A DNA stretch of 64,000 bases from Candidatus Obscuribacterales bacterium (lineage in GTDB: Bacteria; Cyanobacteriota; Vampirovibrionia; Obscuribacterales; Obscuribacteraceae). The translations under genes were made by a program, and so were the position numbers. Positions 25,909-35,570 of the stretch are shown one piece after another (position 1 is the stretch's first letter; each line of letters begins with the position of its first letter). The stretch is taken from assembly GCA_021732085.1 (NCBI GenBank), contig JAKFVQ010000024.1, positions 124,001-188,000 on the forward strand, written 5' to 3'. The notes under the pieces were generated by a model. That model saw only the letters and a list, made by a program, of their open reading frames with translations. It was not told the DNA's origin and did no database searches.

Positions 25909-26171
25909 ACCTCAGACAATATATGTTTTTTCGGCGTTCGCGACGATGTCATTGCATGTGTGCTGAGAGATCGACCCTTGAAAAAGGATCTTTTTCCATG
26001 GCTTGACAATTGCGTGCGCATTACCCAATTACTGGTGTTTTGGGCTCTTTAGGTTAAGAAATGCGGGTTGTCATAAGTGTGGAAAAAGAGCTCTTTTCCC
26101 AGGCTATGCACAACAGCTTAGGAGCTCCCTGCATTGCTCGGTTAGACGAGCAGATTGCGTCATCGATACAA

Positions 26172-27419
26172 CTAAAGGGTTTTGCCGGCTTTTTCTTTGT
26201 CAGCAGTCTGTCTGGGCGATACGCCCTGGAACTGCTGGTTGAGCTGTTGAAGCGGGTTCACGATTGGCGTGTTGGAGTTGGCGTTTTGTGGCTCTTGCGG
26301 AACCAACGGAGGATTGCCAGGAGTCTGAGGAGCAACTAGATTTTTCAATGCCAGCCGCTCGTTTTCCAAATCTGTCTCTAATTTAGCCACGGCTTCTGGC
26401 CCTGCCAGGTCGCTGAGCTGCTGTCTATGTAGTCTTGCCTGTTCGGATTTCTCTTCGATCTCACGCTTGGCTTTGCGAAGAGTGTATTCCATCTCTATTT
26501 GCTGCGGTGCGCTTTGTCCGGAGCGAGCTTCAGCAACCATAGACTGCAAATCCTGCAAGTCTTCGGCGGCACGCTCTACTGATGTCATTTCTTTCTTGTA
26601 GTCACGGAAGCTGGTGACAAGTTTGTCGGCTGTGTCGCGCACAATCTTATAAAGAATGGTGGCCTGCTCCTGGCTTACCTGATTCTTGCGTGCATTTTTT
26701 GCAGCTTTGTCTTGGAATAATCCTTGAATCAAGTTGCCGCCGCTCATTACACCCATTGCCGGCATCATGTTAGCGCCTGCACCCATGCCAGGCATCATCA
26801 TCGGTGCCATGTTCATGGCGCTGAATAAAGTGGCGCTCAAAAATTTCATTGTCGTTGCCATTGCATGACCCTGGTCTGTTGTGGGCTGCAATTTATTGAT
26901 TACGAACTGAATGTCAGGATTTCGTCCAATGGTGGATTGCCAAAGTTCACTCAACTGGCGCTTCTCAGCATCCATTTGTGTTTCTGCTTTATTTTGTAGC
27001 TCTTCATCACTTTCAATTAAAGCAAGCGGGCCTACATCTGGTGCTTTCTCTTTTGTCAGTTTGTCGCTGTTGCGTCCAATAACTGATTCTTTCTTTCCTG
27101 AAGCAGCTGTGCCGGCTCCTGAAAGAGGTGTTTTGCTTACGAATTGATCTTGACGTACTGTTGATTTCAACACGCCTTCTGCGCTCTCGCCGCCTTCGGG
27201 CGGCTCTTCATCATGCAGGCCAACTGGCGCTAAACTTTGCGGTTTCTGACTGGGGGCGTCTGCCGTGTTAGGGCTGGAGCCCTCGTTTAGTTTGTCTTGA
27301 ACAGGCAATTGGAATGAGAGTCTCTTAGCATTTACTGCCGGAGCGGCCAGCGAGATCCCCAAACACAGCCCCAGGATTACACACATGCTGTGTTTTCCTG
27401 CCGAACTAAATGAACTCAT
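26172..27419 (-). CDS. Exported coiled-coil protein of unknown function
   Basis: A 415-aa protein with an N-terminal signal peptide (CVILGLCLGISLAAPAVNA). A polar, disordered segment runs to about residue 130. A Met/Gly/Pro-rich hydrophobic patch (MNMAPMMMPGMGAGANMMPAMG, about 210-235) may insert in a membrane or self-associate. Charged helices with heptad character follow (about 255-360). The C-terminus is a Pro/Gln/Asn-rich tail. No family is recognised. AAGGATG lies 8 nt before the ATG. Confidence 0.78.
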   Translation of the reverse strand: MSSFSSAGKHSMCVILGLCLGISLAAPAVNAKRLSFQLPVQDKLNEGSSPNTADAPSQKPQSLAPVGLHDEEPPEGGESAEGVLKSTVRQDQFVSKTPLSGAGTAASGKKESVIGRNSDKLTKEKAPDVGPLALIESDEELQNKAETQMDAEKRQLSELWQSTIGRNPDIQFVINKLQPTTDQGHAMATTMKFLSATLFSAMNMAPMMMPGMGAGANMMPAMGVMSGGNLIQGLFQDKAAKNARKNQVSQEQATILYKIVRDTADKLVTSFRDYKKEMTSVERAAEDLQDLQSMVAEARSGQSAPQQIEMEYTLRKAKREIEEKSEQARLHRQQLSDLAGPEAVAKLETDLENERLALKNLVAPQTPGNPPLVPQEPQNANSNTPIVNPLQQLNQQFQGVSPRQTADKEKAGKTL

Positions 27420-27654
27420 CTAAGTTTCATCCTTTCCAAGCAGTAATTACTCATTAACTCGGCCTTTCGACGATGAGCACCACTGGTGGTTCCAAGATTA
27501 CAGACTACCATACCTAAATTTGGCTTCATAACAAAAGCCTATTCGAACCTAGCTGACTATAGCACAGGCGCCCAAAGCTGAAGCTCATGAAAACGCCCAC
27601 AGCTTCTATGTTTGTGAGCAAAAACACGTACTTGATAACTATTTGATCATCTGC

Positions 27655-29544
27655 CTAATTTTTTGACATTAACAGGCCTAAACCGACCGCGACGAGCGCG
27701 ATCATTGTCGTGGCAAGATCTAATGCCTGAGCTTGATATTGTTGGTGGTATTGCGCATATCTGGGATCACCTAGCGCTTGAACCAAGGGCAGCAAGGCTG
27801 GAACCTTTACCATCGCCATCAATATAGCTATGCCGCCCATCATTTTAGGTATAGGCGAACCTGGTCCTGATGCTTGAGCTGGGCTCATCTGTTGGTGATG
27901 GCTTGAGCGTCTCTGGCCAGGGGCTGGAAACGCATCCTCATAATCGTCGTCTGGCTCGGCGTCGCCTAGAAGTTTTGAACTTGAACGCTTTGGTAGCTTT
28001 GCCGGTGCCTCTGGCTTGCCCGGAAGCTCTTGTTTTGCTGGCGGCGCAGCCGTTGTTGCCGCCGGTGGAAGGTAGGAGCTCGCTTGATGCGGGGCTCCTG
28101 CCATGGTTTCGTTTGGATCGGGGGGAATGAAACCCGCATCCATTGAGACATTGAATTGCGATATAGGCGCTTGCGAAGAAGGAGTTGTTGGCGGAATTGC
28201 CGGGTTGGAGGCTAATTCGGCCGCTGCAGCTGCTTGCTGTGCTTCCTGACGCCTGCGATATTGCGTCATATCTGGAAATTCTTCGCTGCCACCCTGTTTC
28301 GGCTCATTGAATGCATCGAGCGCAGGCTGCATTTGGGGAGCTTGAGGCGGGTTGCTAGGAGCATGCGGGGGCTCTTGCCCGATTTGACCGGGAGCCTGAC
28401 CCTGATTGTGTCCTGTGTTATCCCATGCTCTTGGATCTTGTCCCTGTGGAGCTTGAAACCCGCCTTGTTGCTGAGGAGCATGGAACGCTGCTGCTTGAGG
28501 CTGCGCAGCTTGTTGCTGAGGAGCTTGAAAGGCACCGCCTTGCGGGGGCGTTTGTTGCGGACGTCCTTGTTGGGGAGAAGGTGGATAATTGGGATCCCTT
28601 GGCTGCGCCTGGGCGTTTTGACGAGGATTCGCTCTGGGCTCCTCGTTCATTTTTGAGCTGAGAAGTGGCGACCTTAATATGTTGGGATTGTCCTCGTCGG
28701 CATATGGATCGTAATCGTCTTCTTCGTAATAGTCCTCAAACCCTCCTGAGCCTTGAGCCGCGCCGCCGAGTATGGGGGATCGAAGACCGCCGGGACGAGC
28801 TGCGCCGCCACCGCCAAGCATTGGCGAATGCAATCCGCCCGGTCGAGCTGGCGCAGGATTAGGGTCATCATAATAATCGTCATCGCCGCCGCCTAAAAGT
28901 GGCGAATGCAGATGGTGTCTACCGCTTGGTCCTTGTGCGTGCCCTTGGTCGTGTCCGCGTTCAGGTTGGGCATTGGCAGCTCCGAGCATGGGTGAACGAA
29001 GTCCTCGCCCCCCACCTTGTTGCTGTTGCGGGGGATAGTCCTCGGGATAGTCATCATCTTCGGATTCTAAAAGTGGTGAGCGCAGTTTTTTCACTGGCTT
29101 GGCCGGCGGAGCTTGTGGCGCCTCAGCGTATTGCTGTTGTTGTTGTTGAGCTTCCTGCGGACGATTGTTCATGCGCCTTAATCTGTCCATTTCGCCCGGA
29201 TCGTTTGAAGGCTGGCCGAATCCGCCTGGAGCCTGATCTGAACCTGCATTAGCCAGCATTGGGGAGTTCAATCTTGGTCCTGGCCCGGGACCGGGTCCTG
29301 GTCCTTGTTGTGGCATAGCTTGCTGCGGCTGCCGTCCCTGTGGAGCTTGCGGGGGCACACCCTGTTGAGCTTGCGGAGGCATTCCCTGTTGAGCTTGCGG
29401 AGGCATTCCCTGTTGAGCTTGCGGAGCTTGGTGAGGGGCCGGGCCTGGTCCAGCACTTGGAGACGGTCCTAATCTAGCACCGCATTCGGCACAGAAACGC
29501 GTCTGATCCTCATTTATCATCTGGCATAGTGGGCACTGAATCAC
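27655..29544 (-). CDS. Zinc-ribbon, Pro/Gln-rich scaffold-like protein with repeated L-x-SP-x-L motifs and C-terminal membrane helices
   Basis: A 629-aa protein. It begins with a zinc ribbon (CPLCQMI...FCAECGARLG). A Gln/Pro/Gly-rich low-complexity region contains seven copies of an LxSP[ML]L-type motif (RLNSPML, KLRSPLL, GLRSPML, HLHSPLL, GLHSPML, GLRSPIL, ILRSPLL), often next to Asp/Tyr-rich acidic patches (DDDYYDD, EDYYEEDDYD). The last 75 residues contain two hydrophobic segments (IAILMAMVKVPALLPLV and IALVAVGLGLLM), so it is probably tail-anchored. The start is a GTG with AAGGAG 6 nt upstream. No known function; the repeated motif suggests a multivalent binding or phosphorylation platform. 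Confidence 0.85.
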   Translation of the reverse strand: MIQCPLCQMINEDQTRFCAECGARLGPSPSAGPGPAPHQAPQAQQGMPPQAQQGMPPQAQQGVPPQAPQGRQPQQAMPQQGPGPGPGPGPRLNSPMLANAGSDQAPGGFGQPSNDPGEMDRLRRMNNRPQEAQQQQQQYAEAPQAPPAKPVKKLRSPLLESEDDDYPEDYPPQQQQGGGRGLRSPMLGAANAQPERGHDQGHAQGPSGRHHLHSPLLGGGDDDYYDDPNPAPARPGGLHSPMLGGGGAARPGGLRSPILGGAAQGSGGFEDYYEEDDYDPYADEDNPNILRSPLLSSKMNEEPRANPRQNAQAQPRDPNYPPSPQQGRPQQTPPQGGAFQAPQQQAAQPQAAAFHAPQQQGGFQAPQGQDPRAWDNTGHNQGQAPGQIGQEPPHAPSNPPQAPQMQPALDAFNEPKQGGSEEFPDMTQYRRRQEAQQAAAAAELASNPAIPPTTPSSQAPISQFNVSMDAGFIPPDPNETMAGAPHQASSYLPPAATTAAPPAKQELPGKPEAPAKLPKRSSSKLLGDAEPDDDYEDAFPAPGQRRSSHHQQMSPAQASGPGSPIPKMMGGIAILMAMVKVPALLPLVQALGDPRYAQYHQQYQAQALDLATTMIALVAVGLGLLMSKN

Positions 29545-29919
29545 AACAAACTCCTTAATCTAGCCCTTTGTTCTTTTATAAGTCGCTTTGGGAGTCCTGT
29601 GGGCTGAACGCCCCTGCTCCTATTGCGCTTTAAGTCTTCTAGCGCGCGCTGTCACTTACATGCTGTAGGAGAACGCCTTTCCGGTTTTCAGGTAAGTTTT
29701 TTGTCAGATGCTCAACAAGTTCCCCGACCAAAATTCCGCGCTACTAATGCCATTATGCCTCAATAACGTCGATGCGTCCGATGTATTCTCAAAAACTCGT
29801 AATTTGTTTGACAAGAGGTTCATGCTAGACTGACACGTCTGTTTTGTCCCCTTGACTTTGATGGGGTGGGCATAACGGGCAGATCGCCCCAGCGGAAGAG
29901 CCTTAGCAGGAGCCAATAT
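29545..29919. other. Divergent intergenic region between two exported/membrane protein genes
   Basis: About 375 bases that should carry promoters for both flanking genes. On the plus strand a TTGACA at 29808-29813 is followed by TAGACT at 29826-29831, but the 12-nt spacing is too short for a standard pair. TTGTTT at 29804 would give 16 nt. I see no gene or hairpin. Confidence 0.4.
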
Positions 29920-30888
29920 ATGTCAAGACGTGTTATCCACGTATTAGCAAGCATCCTTTTATTCAGTCAGACAACGCTTGCGCCAGTGATGGCAGCTGAT
30001 TCATCGCAGGTAAACTTCAAAATCTTCTCAGCTCCTGGTGCGCCAGCTGCCGAACCTTCAGAACCTGCAGAAAAGGCAGAATCTTCCAGCACCGACAAGA
30101 GTGCCGAGTCGATCTGGAGCGAGGGCGATTCAAGTTCTCAGTCTCCGCCGACAGCTGGAGGCACCGAAGAGCCGAAAGCCGATACAAGCACTCCAACAAA
30201 AACAGAATCGACAGAGGCCTCAACCAGCACAAGCACAGAAGCCACAACGACAGCAAGCGCTGGTGAAAGCAAAGTCCTGCAAGGCTACATTCGCGTAGTT
30301 CCGTCTGGAACGAAGGTGCCGATCATTATGGATTCGGCAATCGACAGCGATACTTCTCAGGAAGGCGACGAGTTTGCAGCCAGAACATCTGAGGACCTGA
30401 CCATTGACGGCAACACCTGTGTTCCAGCCGGCTCCGTGATTAAGGGCAGAATTGCCAGACTCAATGCTCCTCGTCATTTGAGCCGTTCTGGCTCAGTAGC
30501 TCTTAAGTTCGATACGGTCACCACACCTGACAATCGTCAAATCCCCTTGGTTGCAACTCTAGTGGCCAGAGGCGGTGTGGTACATGCTCGTCGCGGCGTA
30601 AAAGACATCGCAATGGATATGGGTACTTTCGCACTTCCGACCGCTTTGGGTCTGGGAATCGGTGTTATCGCCGGTGCCAGCAGCAGCGGAAGCTCCGGTG
30701 TCGGAACTGCAGGTGGAGCCTTGATTGGTGCCGGTATCGGTGCTGCAATCGGTGTAATCGTTCTTTGCGCCAAAAAAGGCAAACGTGTTGACGTGCGTCC
30801 TGGCGATGAAATGAAGATCGAGCTTGCCGAAGACCTTCGCATGCCTATGGATGGTGTTGCAAGTGGATCGGCCGACAAGCCAATGTAA
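29920..30888 (+). CDS. Exported protein with glycine-zipper segment
   Basis: A 322-aa protein with signal peptide (VLASILLFSQTTLAPVMA), a long Ser/Thr/Glu/Lys linker to about residue 115, then a beta-rich domain (GYIRVVPSGTKVPIIMDSAI...CVPAGSVIKGRI...LKFDTV). That pattern is like the beta-barrel part of TrbI/VirB10-type proteins, though no secretion genes are nearby. A glycine-zipper hydrophobic stretch (GGALIGAGIGAAIGVIVL) follows, and a short domain with VDVRPGDEMKIELAEDL closes it. AGGAG lies 7 nt before the ATG. It is probably envelope-located; function unknown. Confidence 0.85.
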   Translation: MSRRVIHVLASILLFSQTTLAPVMAADSSQVNFKIFSAPGAPAAEPSEPAEKAESSSTDKSAESIWSEGDSSSQSPPTAGGTEEPKADTSTPTKTESTEASTSTSTEATTTASAGESKVLQGYIRVVPSGTKVPIIMDSAIDSDTSQEGDEFAARTSEDLTIDGNTCVPAGSVIKGRIARLNAPRHLSRSGSVALKFDTVTTPDNRQIPLVATLVARGGVVHARRGVKDIAMDMGTFALPTALGLGIGVIAGASSSGSSGVGTAGGALIGAGIGAAIGVIVLCAKKGKRVDVRPGDEMKIELAEDLRMPMDGVASGSADKPM

Positions 30889-30919
30889 GCTTCGACCTTC
30901 CCGGTAAGAGTTTAGAATG

Positions 30920-30950
30920 AGGCTCCGGAAGCATTCGGAGCCTTTATTCT
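30920..30950 (+). terminator. Rho-independent terminator
   Basis: An 8-bp stem AGGCTCCG / CGGAGCCT with an 8-nt loop, followed by TTATTCTT, 31 nt after the stop at 30888. Confidence 0.75.
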
Positions 30951-31439
30951 TGAGAAGTTGTGGCAAGTTTCATCCTGCTGAAAGAGTAACGACAAGTGTC
31001 GGGCTAGGGTAAACCCTGGAATTTCGTCAGGAGCAACCCGGGCGATACATCGGAAGAATAAGCGTGGCAGCTTTTCCAGTTCTTGGACAAAATAAGCTCA
31101 TAACCACTCAAGTTCTCTTGGCTGGTTTGTAGCCTGATAAGAACTGTAACTAGTTCAGAATCTGTAGAAGATCTTGCTAAGATTCAATATAGAGATGACG
31201 GCTGCAAAAGCTTTTCCGTTTGCTCGTTTTTTCTCGTTCTGTCCTGTAAGTGGGGTTGTCTGGTAGACGCATTTAAGTTAAGATTAATCATCTTTTGAGA
31301 ATCTATTAGTATAGATTCTGGGCTTAATTGCATTACTACTGCTTTGTTCCGCCAGTCAGGACTTGAGGATTAAGTTCAAAGCAACGCCTGGAAAGGCCGC
31401 TAAAATCCCAGGGACCCCTCGCCAGTGAAGTTAAGTTAG
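30951..31439. promoter_or_regulatory. Leader region of the tonB-exbB-exbD genes with a 9-bp hairpin
   Basis: Almost 500 bases without a gene. The clear structure is AGAATCTAT / ATAGATTCT (31298-31319), a perfect 9-bp stem with loop TAGT, 120 nt before the TonB-like start. It could be an operator or a leader hairpin. A stretch of T residues (GTTTTTTCTCG near 31228) and AGGGTAAACCCT near 31010 are minor. Confidence 0.4.
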
Positions 31440-33320
31440 ATGACAAGTACATCCGTTCGTCCAGGAAATTACAACAAAGAAGGAAGAGATCCGAATACAG
31501 CGGGCATTATGTCGCTGATTATTCCTGGACTCGGCCAGATGTATAACGGCGAGACCAGGAAGGGCGTGCTCTTCATCTGCGTGGCTCTCCTGAACCTCAT
31601 GCTCGTTGTTGCGATGGCATTCAACCAGCCCATTCTCGATGCTTTGCTATCGTTCGGTCAGGGCTTCCATATGAAGCCAAACCGCATGCTTGTGAAGGTG
31701 TTGAAGGAAGCATATCTAGGTAGCCCACTTTCGTTCATTCTGCTCGGCTTCTTCATGACTTTCGTGGGTTATGCAGTTCGTGATGCTTACGATCATGCCG
31801 CTGCCAGACGCCGCCGTATATATCCTGACTTTGTCATTGAAATGCCCGAGGCAACGAGCGGTTCGTATATATTCCATTTTTCGATAATGCTTGCGCTGTT
31901 CGTTACTGCCTTCTTCTTTATTATTCCGCCGCTTCCGAAGAGCCAGGTTACAGATATTGAGTTCGTCGAGAATCAGCCTCCTACTCAAAAGCGAATCATT
32001 TCGCAGAAGAAAGCTGTGAAGAGTTCTGAGGCAGCCGGCAAGCATAATCCGCAAAAGCCGGTGCAAGCACCGCAGCCATCCGGTGCTAAATCGCAAGCCC
32101 AATCTCAACCAAAACAAGCGCAACAGTCAGCGCCGAAACCACCTTCGCCACAGCCTAAAGCACAATCAGCTCCGGCTCCTGCGCCAAGACCGGCTCCGGC
32201 ACCGGCACCGACGCCAACGCCTCCGTCACCGAGGCCGACTCCGCAACCAACTCCGCATCCATCTCCGAGCCCGGCTCCTTCGCCTTCACCGCGACCAATG
32301 CCGACTCCTTCGCCAATGCCGAGAATGGCCGCGCCTTCTCCAAGCCCATCTCCATCACCTTCACCGATGCCGAGAATGGCTGCTCCGTCTCCAAGCGCGA
32401 TGCCTAAGTTGTCACCTTCGCCCATGCCATTTGCTAGCCCGACTCTAGCCCCAATGGCGGCAGCACCAAAGTCTTTTGCTCCGGCAGCACTTCCTTCCAT
32501 GACGCCATCAGCTTTACCTAAAGCCGGCTCAGGAGCTGCAATGCCGACGCCGATGGCTCGCCCATCCGGTGGCGGTGTAACAGGATTGCCTTCACTTGCA
32601 CCTTCGGCCATTCCGATTGCTTCAACGGCAGGTTCCGGTGGTGTGCCAGGTTTTGCTCCATTGGCTCGTTCCGGCGGTAGCGCTGGCGGCGGCAGCTGGA
32701 GTGGACCAACAGCACCAGCTCCAGTATCAGCAAGCTCCGGCGGTGGTGGTGGTTCGGCAGGTGGTCGCGGCTCACCGGCTCCAGTAGCCATGGGCGGTGG
32801 TGGCTCGCGTGGTGGCAGTGGTTCCTCGGGTGGATCATCGGGCAGCCCTGCTCCTATTAGAGCTGGTCGTTCTGGCGGCGGCGGTGGTGGCTGGTCCTCC
32901 GGACCGATATCGATCACTCCATCTGTGCCACGTGCTGGTACCGGCGGTGGTGGCGATGGCGCCGCGGGCAATCCCGATGCCAACAACAACCCAGGCGGAA
33001 AACCTTCAGTTGCTGCACAAGCAGATGTTGACTTCGGACCGTATATGCAAGATTTGCAAAGACGTATCAAACGCGCATGGTTCCCACCGCGCGGACAAGA
33101 ATCACGTCGTGTTAAAGTAATATTCAAGATCCACTCGGACGGCACTGTCGAAGCGCTTCGCATCTCTGGTTCATCCGGAATCGCGCTTGCTGACAAGGCA
33201 GCTCTGGACGCAGTTCAGAATGCCGCTCCGTTCCGTCCACTTCCGCCTGGTGCACCACCGGTTGTTGATATCGAGTTCACATTCGATTACAACGTATTCA
33301 GTGGCGGTAGGTCATTCTAA
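31440..33320 (+). CDS. TonB/TolA-like energy transducer with N-terminal membrane domain and long Pro/Gly-rich spacer
   Basis: A 626-aa protein. The N-terminal 180 residues hold four hydrophobic segments beginning with GIMSLIIPGLGQMYNGETRKG, a TM2/DUF5683-like signature not normal for TonB. A Pro/Ala/Ser-rich spacer follows (about 200-380, PSPSPSP and PTPQPTP repeats) and then a Gly/Ser-rich part (380-520). It closes with a TonB/TolA C-terminal domain (YMQDLQRRIKRAWFPPRG...VKVIFKIHSDGTVEALRISG...APFRPLP). It should span the periplasm and transmit proton-motive force from ExbB-ExbD, encoded next. The start is ATG at 31440. Confidence 0.9.
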   Translation: MTSTSVRPGNYNKEGRDPNTAGIMSLIIPGLGQMYNGETRKGVLFICVALLNLMLVVAMAFNQPILDALLSFGQGFHMKPNRMLVKVLKEAYLGSPLSFILLGFFMTFVGYAVRDAYDHAAARRRRIYPDFVIEMPEATSGSYIFHFSIMLALFVTAFFFIIPPLPKSQVTDIEFVENQPPTQKRIISQKKAVKSSEAAGKHNPQKPVQAPQPSGAKSQAQSQPKQAQQSAPKPPSPQPKAQSAPAPAPRPAPAPAPTPTPPSPRPTPQPTPHPSPSPAPSPSPRPMPTPSPMPRMAAPSPSPSPSPSPMPRMAAPSPSAMPKLSPSPMPFASPTLAPMAAAPKSFAPAALPSMTPSALPKAGSGAAMPTPMARPSGGGVTGLPSLAPSAIPIASTAGSGGVPGFAPLARSGGSAGGGSWSGPTAPAPVSASSGGGGGSAGGRGSPAPVAMGGGGSRGGSGSSGGSSGSPAPIRAGRSGGGGGGWSSGPISITPSVPRAGTGGGGDGAAGNPDANNNPGGKPSVAAQADVDFGPYMQDLQRRIKRAWFPPRGQESRRVKVIFKIHSDGTVEALRISGSSGIALADKAALDAVQNAAPFRPLPPGAPPVVDIEFTFDYNVFSGGRSF

Positions 33321-33414
33321 GTACGTAAGGTATGAATCATTCGACAGTGGTAAAATCCGCAGTCGCAGGGGCTAAATAAGTTAACAGGGGTTGGCGTCTC
33401 AGCTAGGAGAAAAA

Positions 33415-34053
33415 ATGGACAGTAAGTTTTTCACCTTCTTTATGGAGTTCATGATCAAGGACTGGTTCGCATCCATTCCGATTACGATTTGCTCCATTCT
33501 TACGGTTGCAGTGATTATTGAGCGGTATCTTTACTACCAAAAAAATCGCCGCGATGTGTCCGCATTCATCCACGCTTTGCAACGCAACCTTGAGCGCAAC
33601 CAGTTGCAAGCAGCTCAAGCAGATTGCAGCCGCCTCGGTGGTGTAATTGGCGAAGTAGCTGAAGAAGGCGTTCGTCTGATGGCTGAACAAAAAGAAGACT
33701 TCTCAAAAGCATTCGACATTACGGTCGGTCTGGTTACTCGTAAGCTCGAAAAGAACCTTGCTATCCTCGGTACCATCGGAGCCACCAGCCCGTTCATCGG
33801 ACTGTTCGGAACTGTGGTCGGGGTTGTATTCACGCTGGACCAACTCGGTGTAGGCGGCGGCGGTACGGCTGTAGTCGTTACCGGTGTTGCTAAAGCGCTT
33901 ATCGCTACAGGTTACGGTCTTATCGTCGCAATCCTGGCGGTTATCTTCAATAACACCTACACGAACACAGTCAAACGCTTCAACGATGACTTCCTTCTGC
34001 TCAAGCTTCTCTTCCTGAGCTTCGTCAGCTCGGAAACAGCACACGCGCATTAA
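33415..34053 (+). CDS. exbB: ExbB/TolQ/MotA-family proton channel subunit
   Basis: A 212-aa inner-membrane protein with three transmembrane helices: ITICSILTVAVIIERYLYY near the N-terminus, LAILGTIGATSPFIGLFGTVVGV, and VTGVAKALIATGYGLIVAILAVIF. The Thr/Gly-rich second and third helices are the family signature. With ExbD it forms the proton-driven motor for the TonB-like protein encoded upstream. The ATG at 33415 has AGGAG 5 nt upstream; a TTG 24 nt earlier is in frame but unlikely. Confidence 0.95.
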   Translation: MDSKFFTFFMEFMIKDWFASIPITICSILTVAVIIERYLYYQKNRRDVSAFIHALQRNLERNQLQAAQADCSRLGGVIGEVAEEGVRLMAEQKEDFSKAFDITVGLVTRKLEKNLAILGTIGATSPFIGLFGTVVGVVFTLDQLGVGGGGTAVVVTGVAKALIATGYGLIVAILAVIFNNTYTNTVKRFNDDFLLLKLLFLSFVSSETAHAH

Positions 34054-34092
34054 TCAGTTGCACGGGTTAGGTAACTAGGGAGCGATAACGCA

Positions 34093-34524
34093 ATGTCAAT
34101 TTCGACTGGTGGCGGCGGTAATTTTGAAGAAATCAATATCACGCCGCTTACTGACGTGTTCCTCGTGCTGCTCGTTATCATGATCTTGATTGCACCGATT
34201 ATTGACAAGTCTGATTTGAAGATCAAACCGCCTGATACGCGGAATGCCAAAAAAGACGAAGAGACAAAAGGTATAACCATCGACATTGATAAAGAAGGAA
34301 ACATGGCTGTAAACGGCCGTGCGATTCCGAAAGATACAACCGCAGAACAGCTGCAACAGAAACTGCGCGAAGTTCAAAAGAAAACTGGCAAGGAAGACCT
34401 TCCAGTTACTGTCAATGCTGATGCCGAATCCAAACAGCGCGATGTGGTCGCCATTATGAGCGCCGCGGCCGCTGTGGGTATCAAGCGGATGCGGGTTGCG
34501 ACAAGGCAACAAGGTGGGTACTAG
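34093..34524 (+). CDS. exbD: ExbD/TolR-family protein
   Basis: A 143-aa protein with one N-terminal transmembrane helix. FEEINITPLTDVFLVLLVIMI contains the conserved proton-binding Asp (TDVFLVLL). It is followed by a periplasmic domain (ITIDIDKEGNMAVNGRAI, LPVTVNADAESKQRDVVAIM). It partners with ExbB. The aroE start codon follows directly after its stop. Confidence 0.95.
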   Translation: MSISTGGGGNFEEINITPLTDVFLVLLVIMILIAPIIDKSDLKIKPPDTRNAKKDEETKGITIDIDKEGNMAVNGRAIPKDTTAEQLQQKLREVQKKTGKEDLPVTVNADAESKQRDVVAIMSAAAAVGIKRMRVATRQQGGY

Positions 34525-35457
34525 TTGAGACTCGGTCTCTTCGGACATCCTGTAAATCACTCATTATCGCCGCCCATGCATCGGGCGGCGTTTTTGTTTT
34601 TTGGGATCGAAGGCAGCTACGATCTTTTCGATGTAGAAGAAGCCGCGTTTCAGAGCCAGGCCAGATGGTGCATTGAAGAAGGACTGTCCGGATTCAACGC
34701 CACGATTCCACATAAGCATTCGGCATTCGAATTATGCTCCAGGCATTCGCTGGAAGCGCGGCTTGTGGGGGCGGTTAACACAGTGCGAGTTGATTCTGCC
34801 GGAGAGTTGCATGCGCACAACACCGACTTGAGCGGCTTCATTTATGGACTTGGCTTATTGCATAACCTGGCAGGCACCGAGGCAGTGAATTTGAAATCGG
34901 CGATCGTAGTGGGCGCCGGCGGTGCTGCACGGGCGTCTGTGATGGGTTTGATCCTGTGTGGATATAGATCTGTCTGCGTAATTGCCAGGCGCGTTGAACA
35001 AGCGCAGGCGCTTTGTACGCAAATTGCAGAGAGCATGGAAAGGGAAGGGCTGAAGTCGCCAGATCTGGAGTTGGATGCATATGACTTTTCGAGCAACGTT
35101 TTGGATCAATCCAAAGCGATATCTTTGATTGTCAATTGCACACCAGTTGGCTTGACCGTTGATGCGTTGCCAAATTGGGCTGAGCAATTGTTTTGCACGG
35201 CAGCACAGAAAAAAGGCGCTTTGCACGCGTGTATGTTCTTTGATACCGTCTATAAACCTGACTTGAGCGACACCCCCTTGCTCACGCTCGCAAAGGAAAA
35301 TGGATTCTTGACCTGCGATGGCTTTCCTATGCTCGTTGCGCAGGCTGCCTATGCTTTTCAGTTTTGGACAGGGCGCCTGCCACCGCATGATGTGCTGTAC
35401 GCCGCTGCCAGCGCCGAGATCCAATCGCGTCTGGCTGCGAAGAGTGTCGCCTCCTAA
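34525..35457 (+). CDS. aroE: Shikimate dehydrogenase
   Basis: NADPH-dependent reduction of 3-dehydroshikimate to shikimate in aromatic amino acid synthesis. The 310-aa protein shows GLFGHPVNHSLSPPMHRAAF (substrate Ser pair), catalytic Lys64 in ATIPHKH, VGAVNT (Asn85), HNTDLSGF (Asp101), the dinucleotide fold VVGAGGAARASV and NCTPVGL. The start is a TTG immediately after the exbD stop, with AAGGTGG 7 nt upstream. It is slightly longer than usual, with an insert before the NADP site. Confidence 0.95.
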   Translation: MRLGLFGHPVNHSLSPPMHRAAFLFFGIEGSYDLFDVEEAAFQSQARWCIEEGLSGFNATIPHKHSAFELCSRHSLEARLVGAVNTVRVDSAGELHAHNTDLSGFIYGLGLLHNLAGTEAVNLKSAIVVGAGGAARASVMGLILCGYRSVCVIARRVEQAQALCTQIAESMEREGLKSPDLELDAYDFSSNVLDQSKAISLIVNCTPVGLTVDALPNWAEQLFCTAAQKKGALHACMFFDTVYKPDLSDTPLLTLAKENGFLTCDGFPMLVAQAAYAFQFWTGRLPPHDVLYAAASAEIQSRLAAKSVAS

Positions 35458-35570
35458 ACTGTTTCATTTATCAGACGAGACAGCTATCGACTCGAGTCCC
35501 CCCGTTTATTTACGGACGGCTATAATAGTTAAAGCAGCGGCAGCCGTTGGCTACTTACCAAGGAGCAATT

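Noticed and set aside
32083-33196. A 363-residue minus-strand frame and 100-120 residue plus frames inside the TonB-like gene
   Set aside because: They reflect the Pro/Ser/Gly codon bias of the spacer. The in-frame TonB C-terminal domain and neighbouring exbB/exbD fix the real frame.
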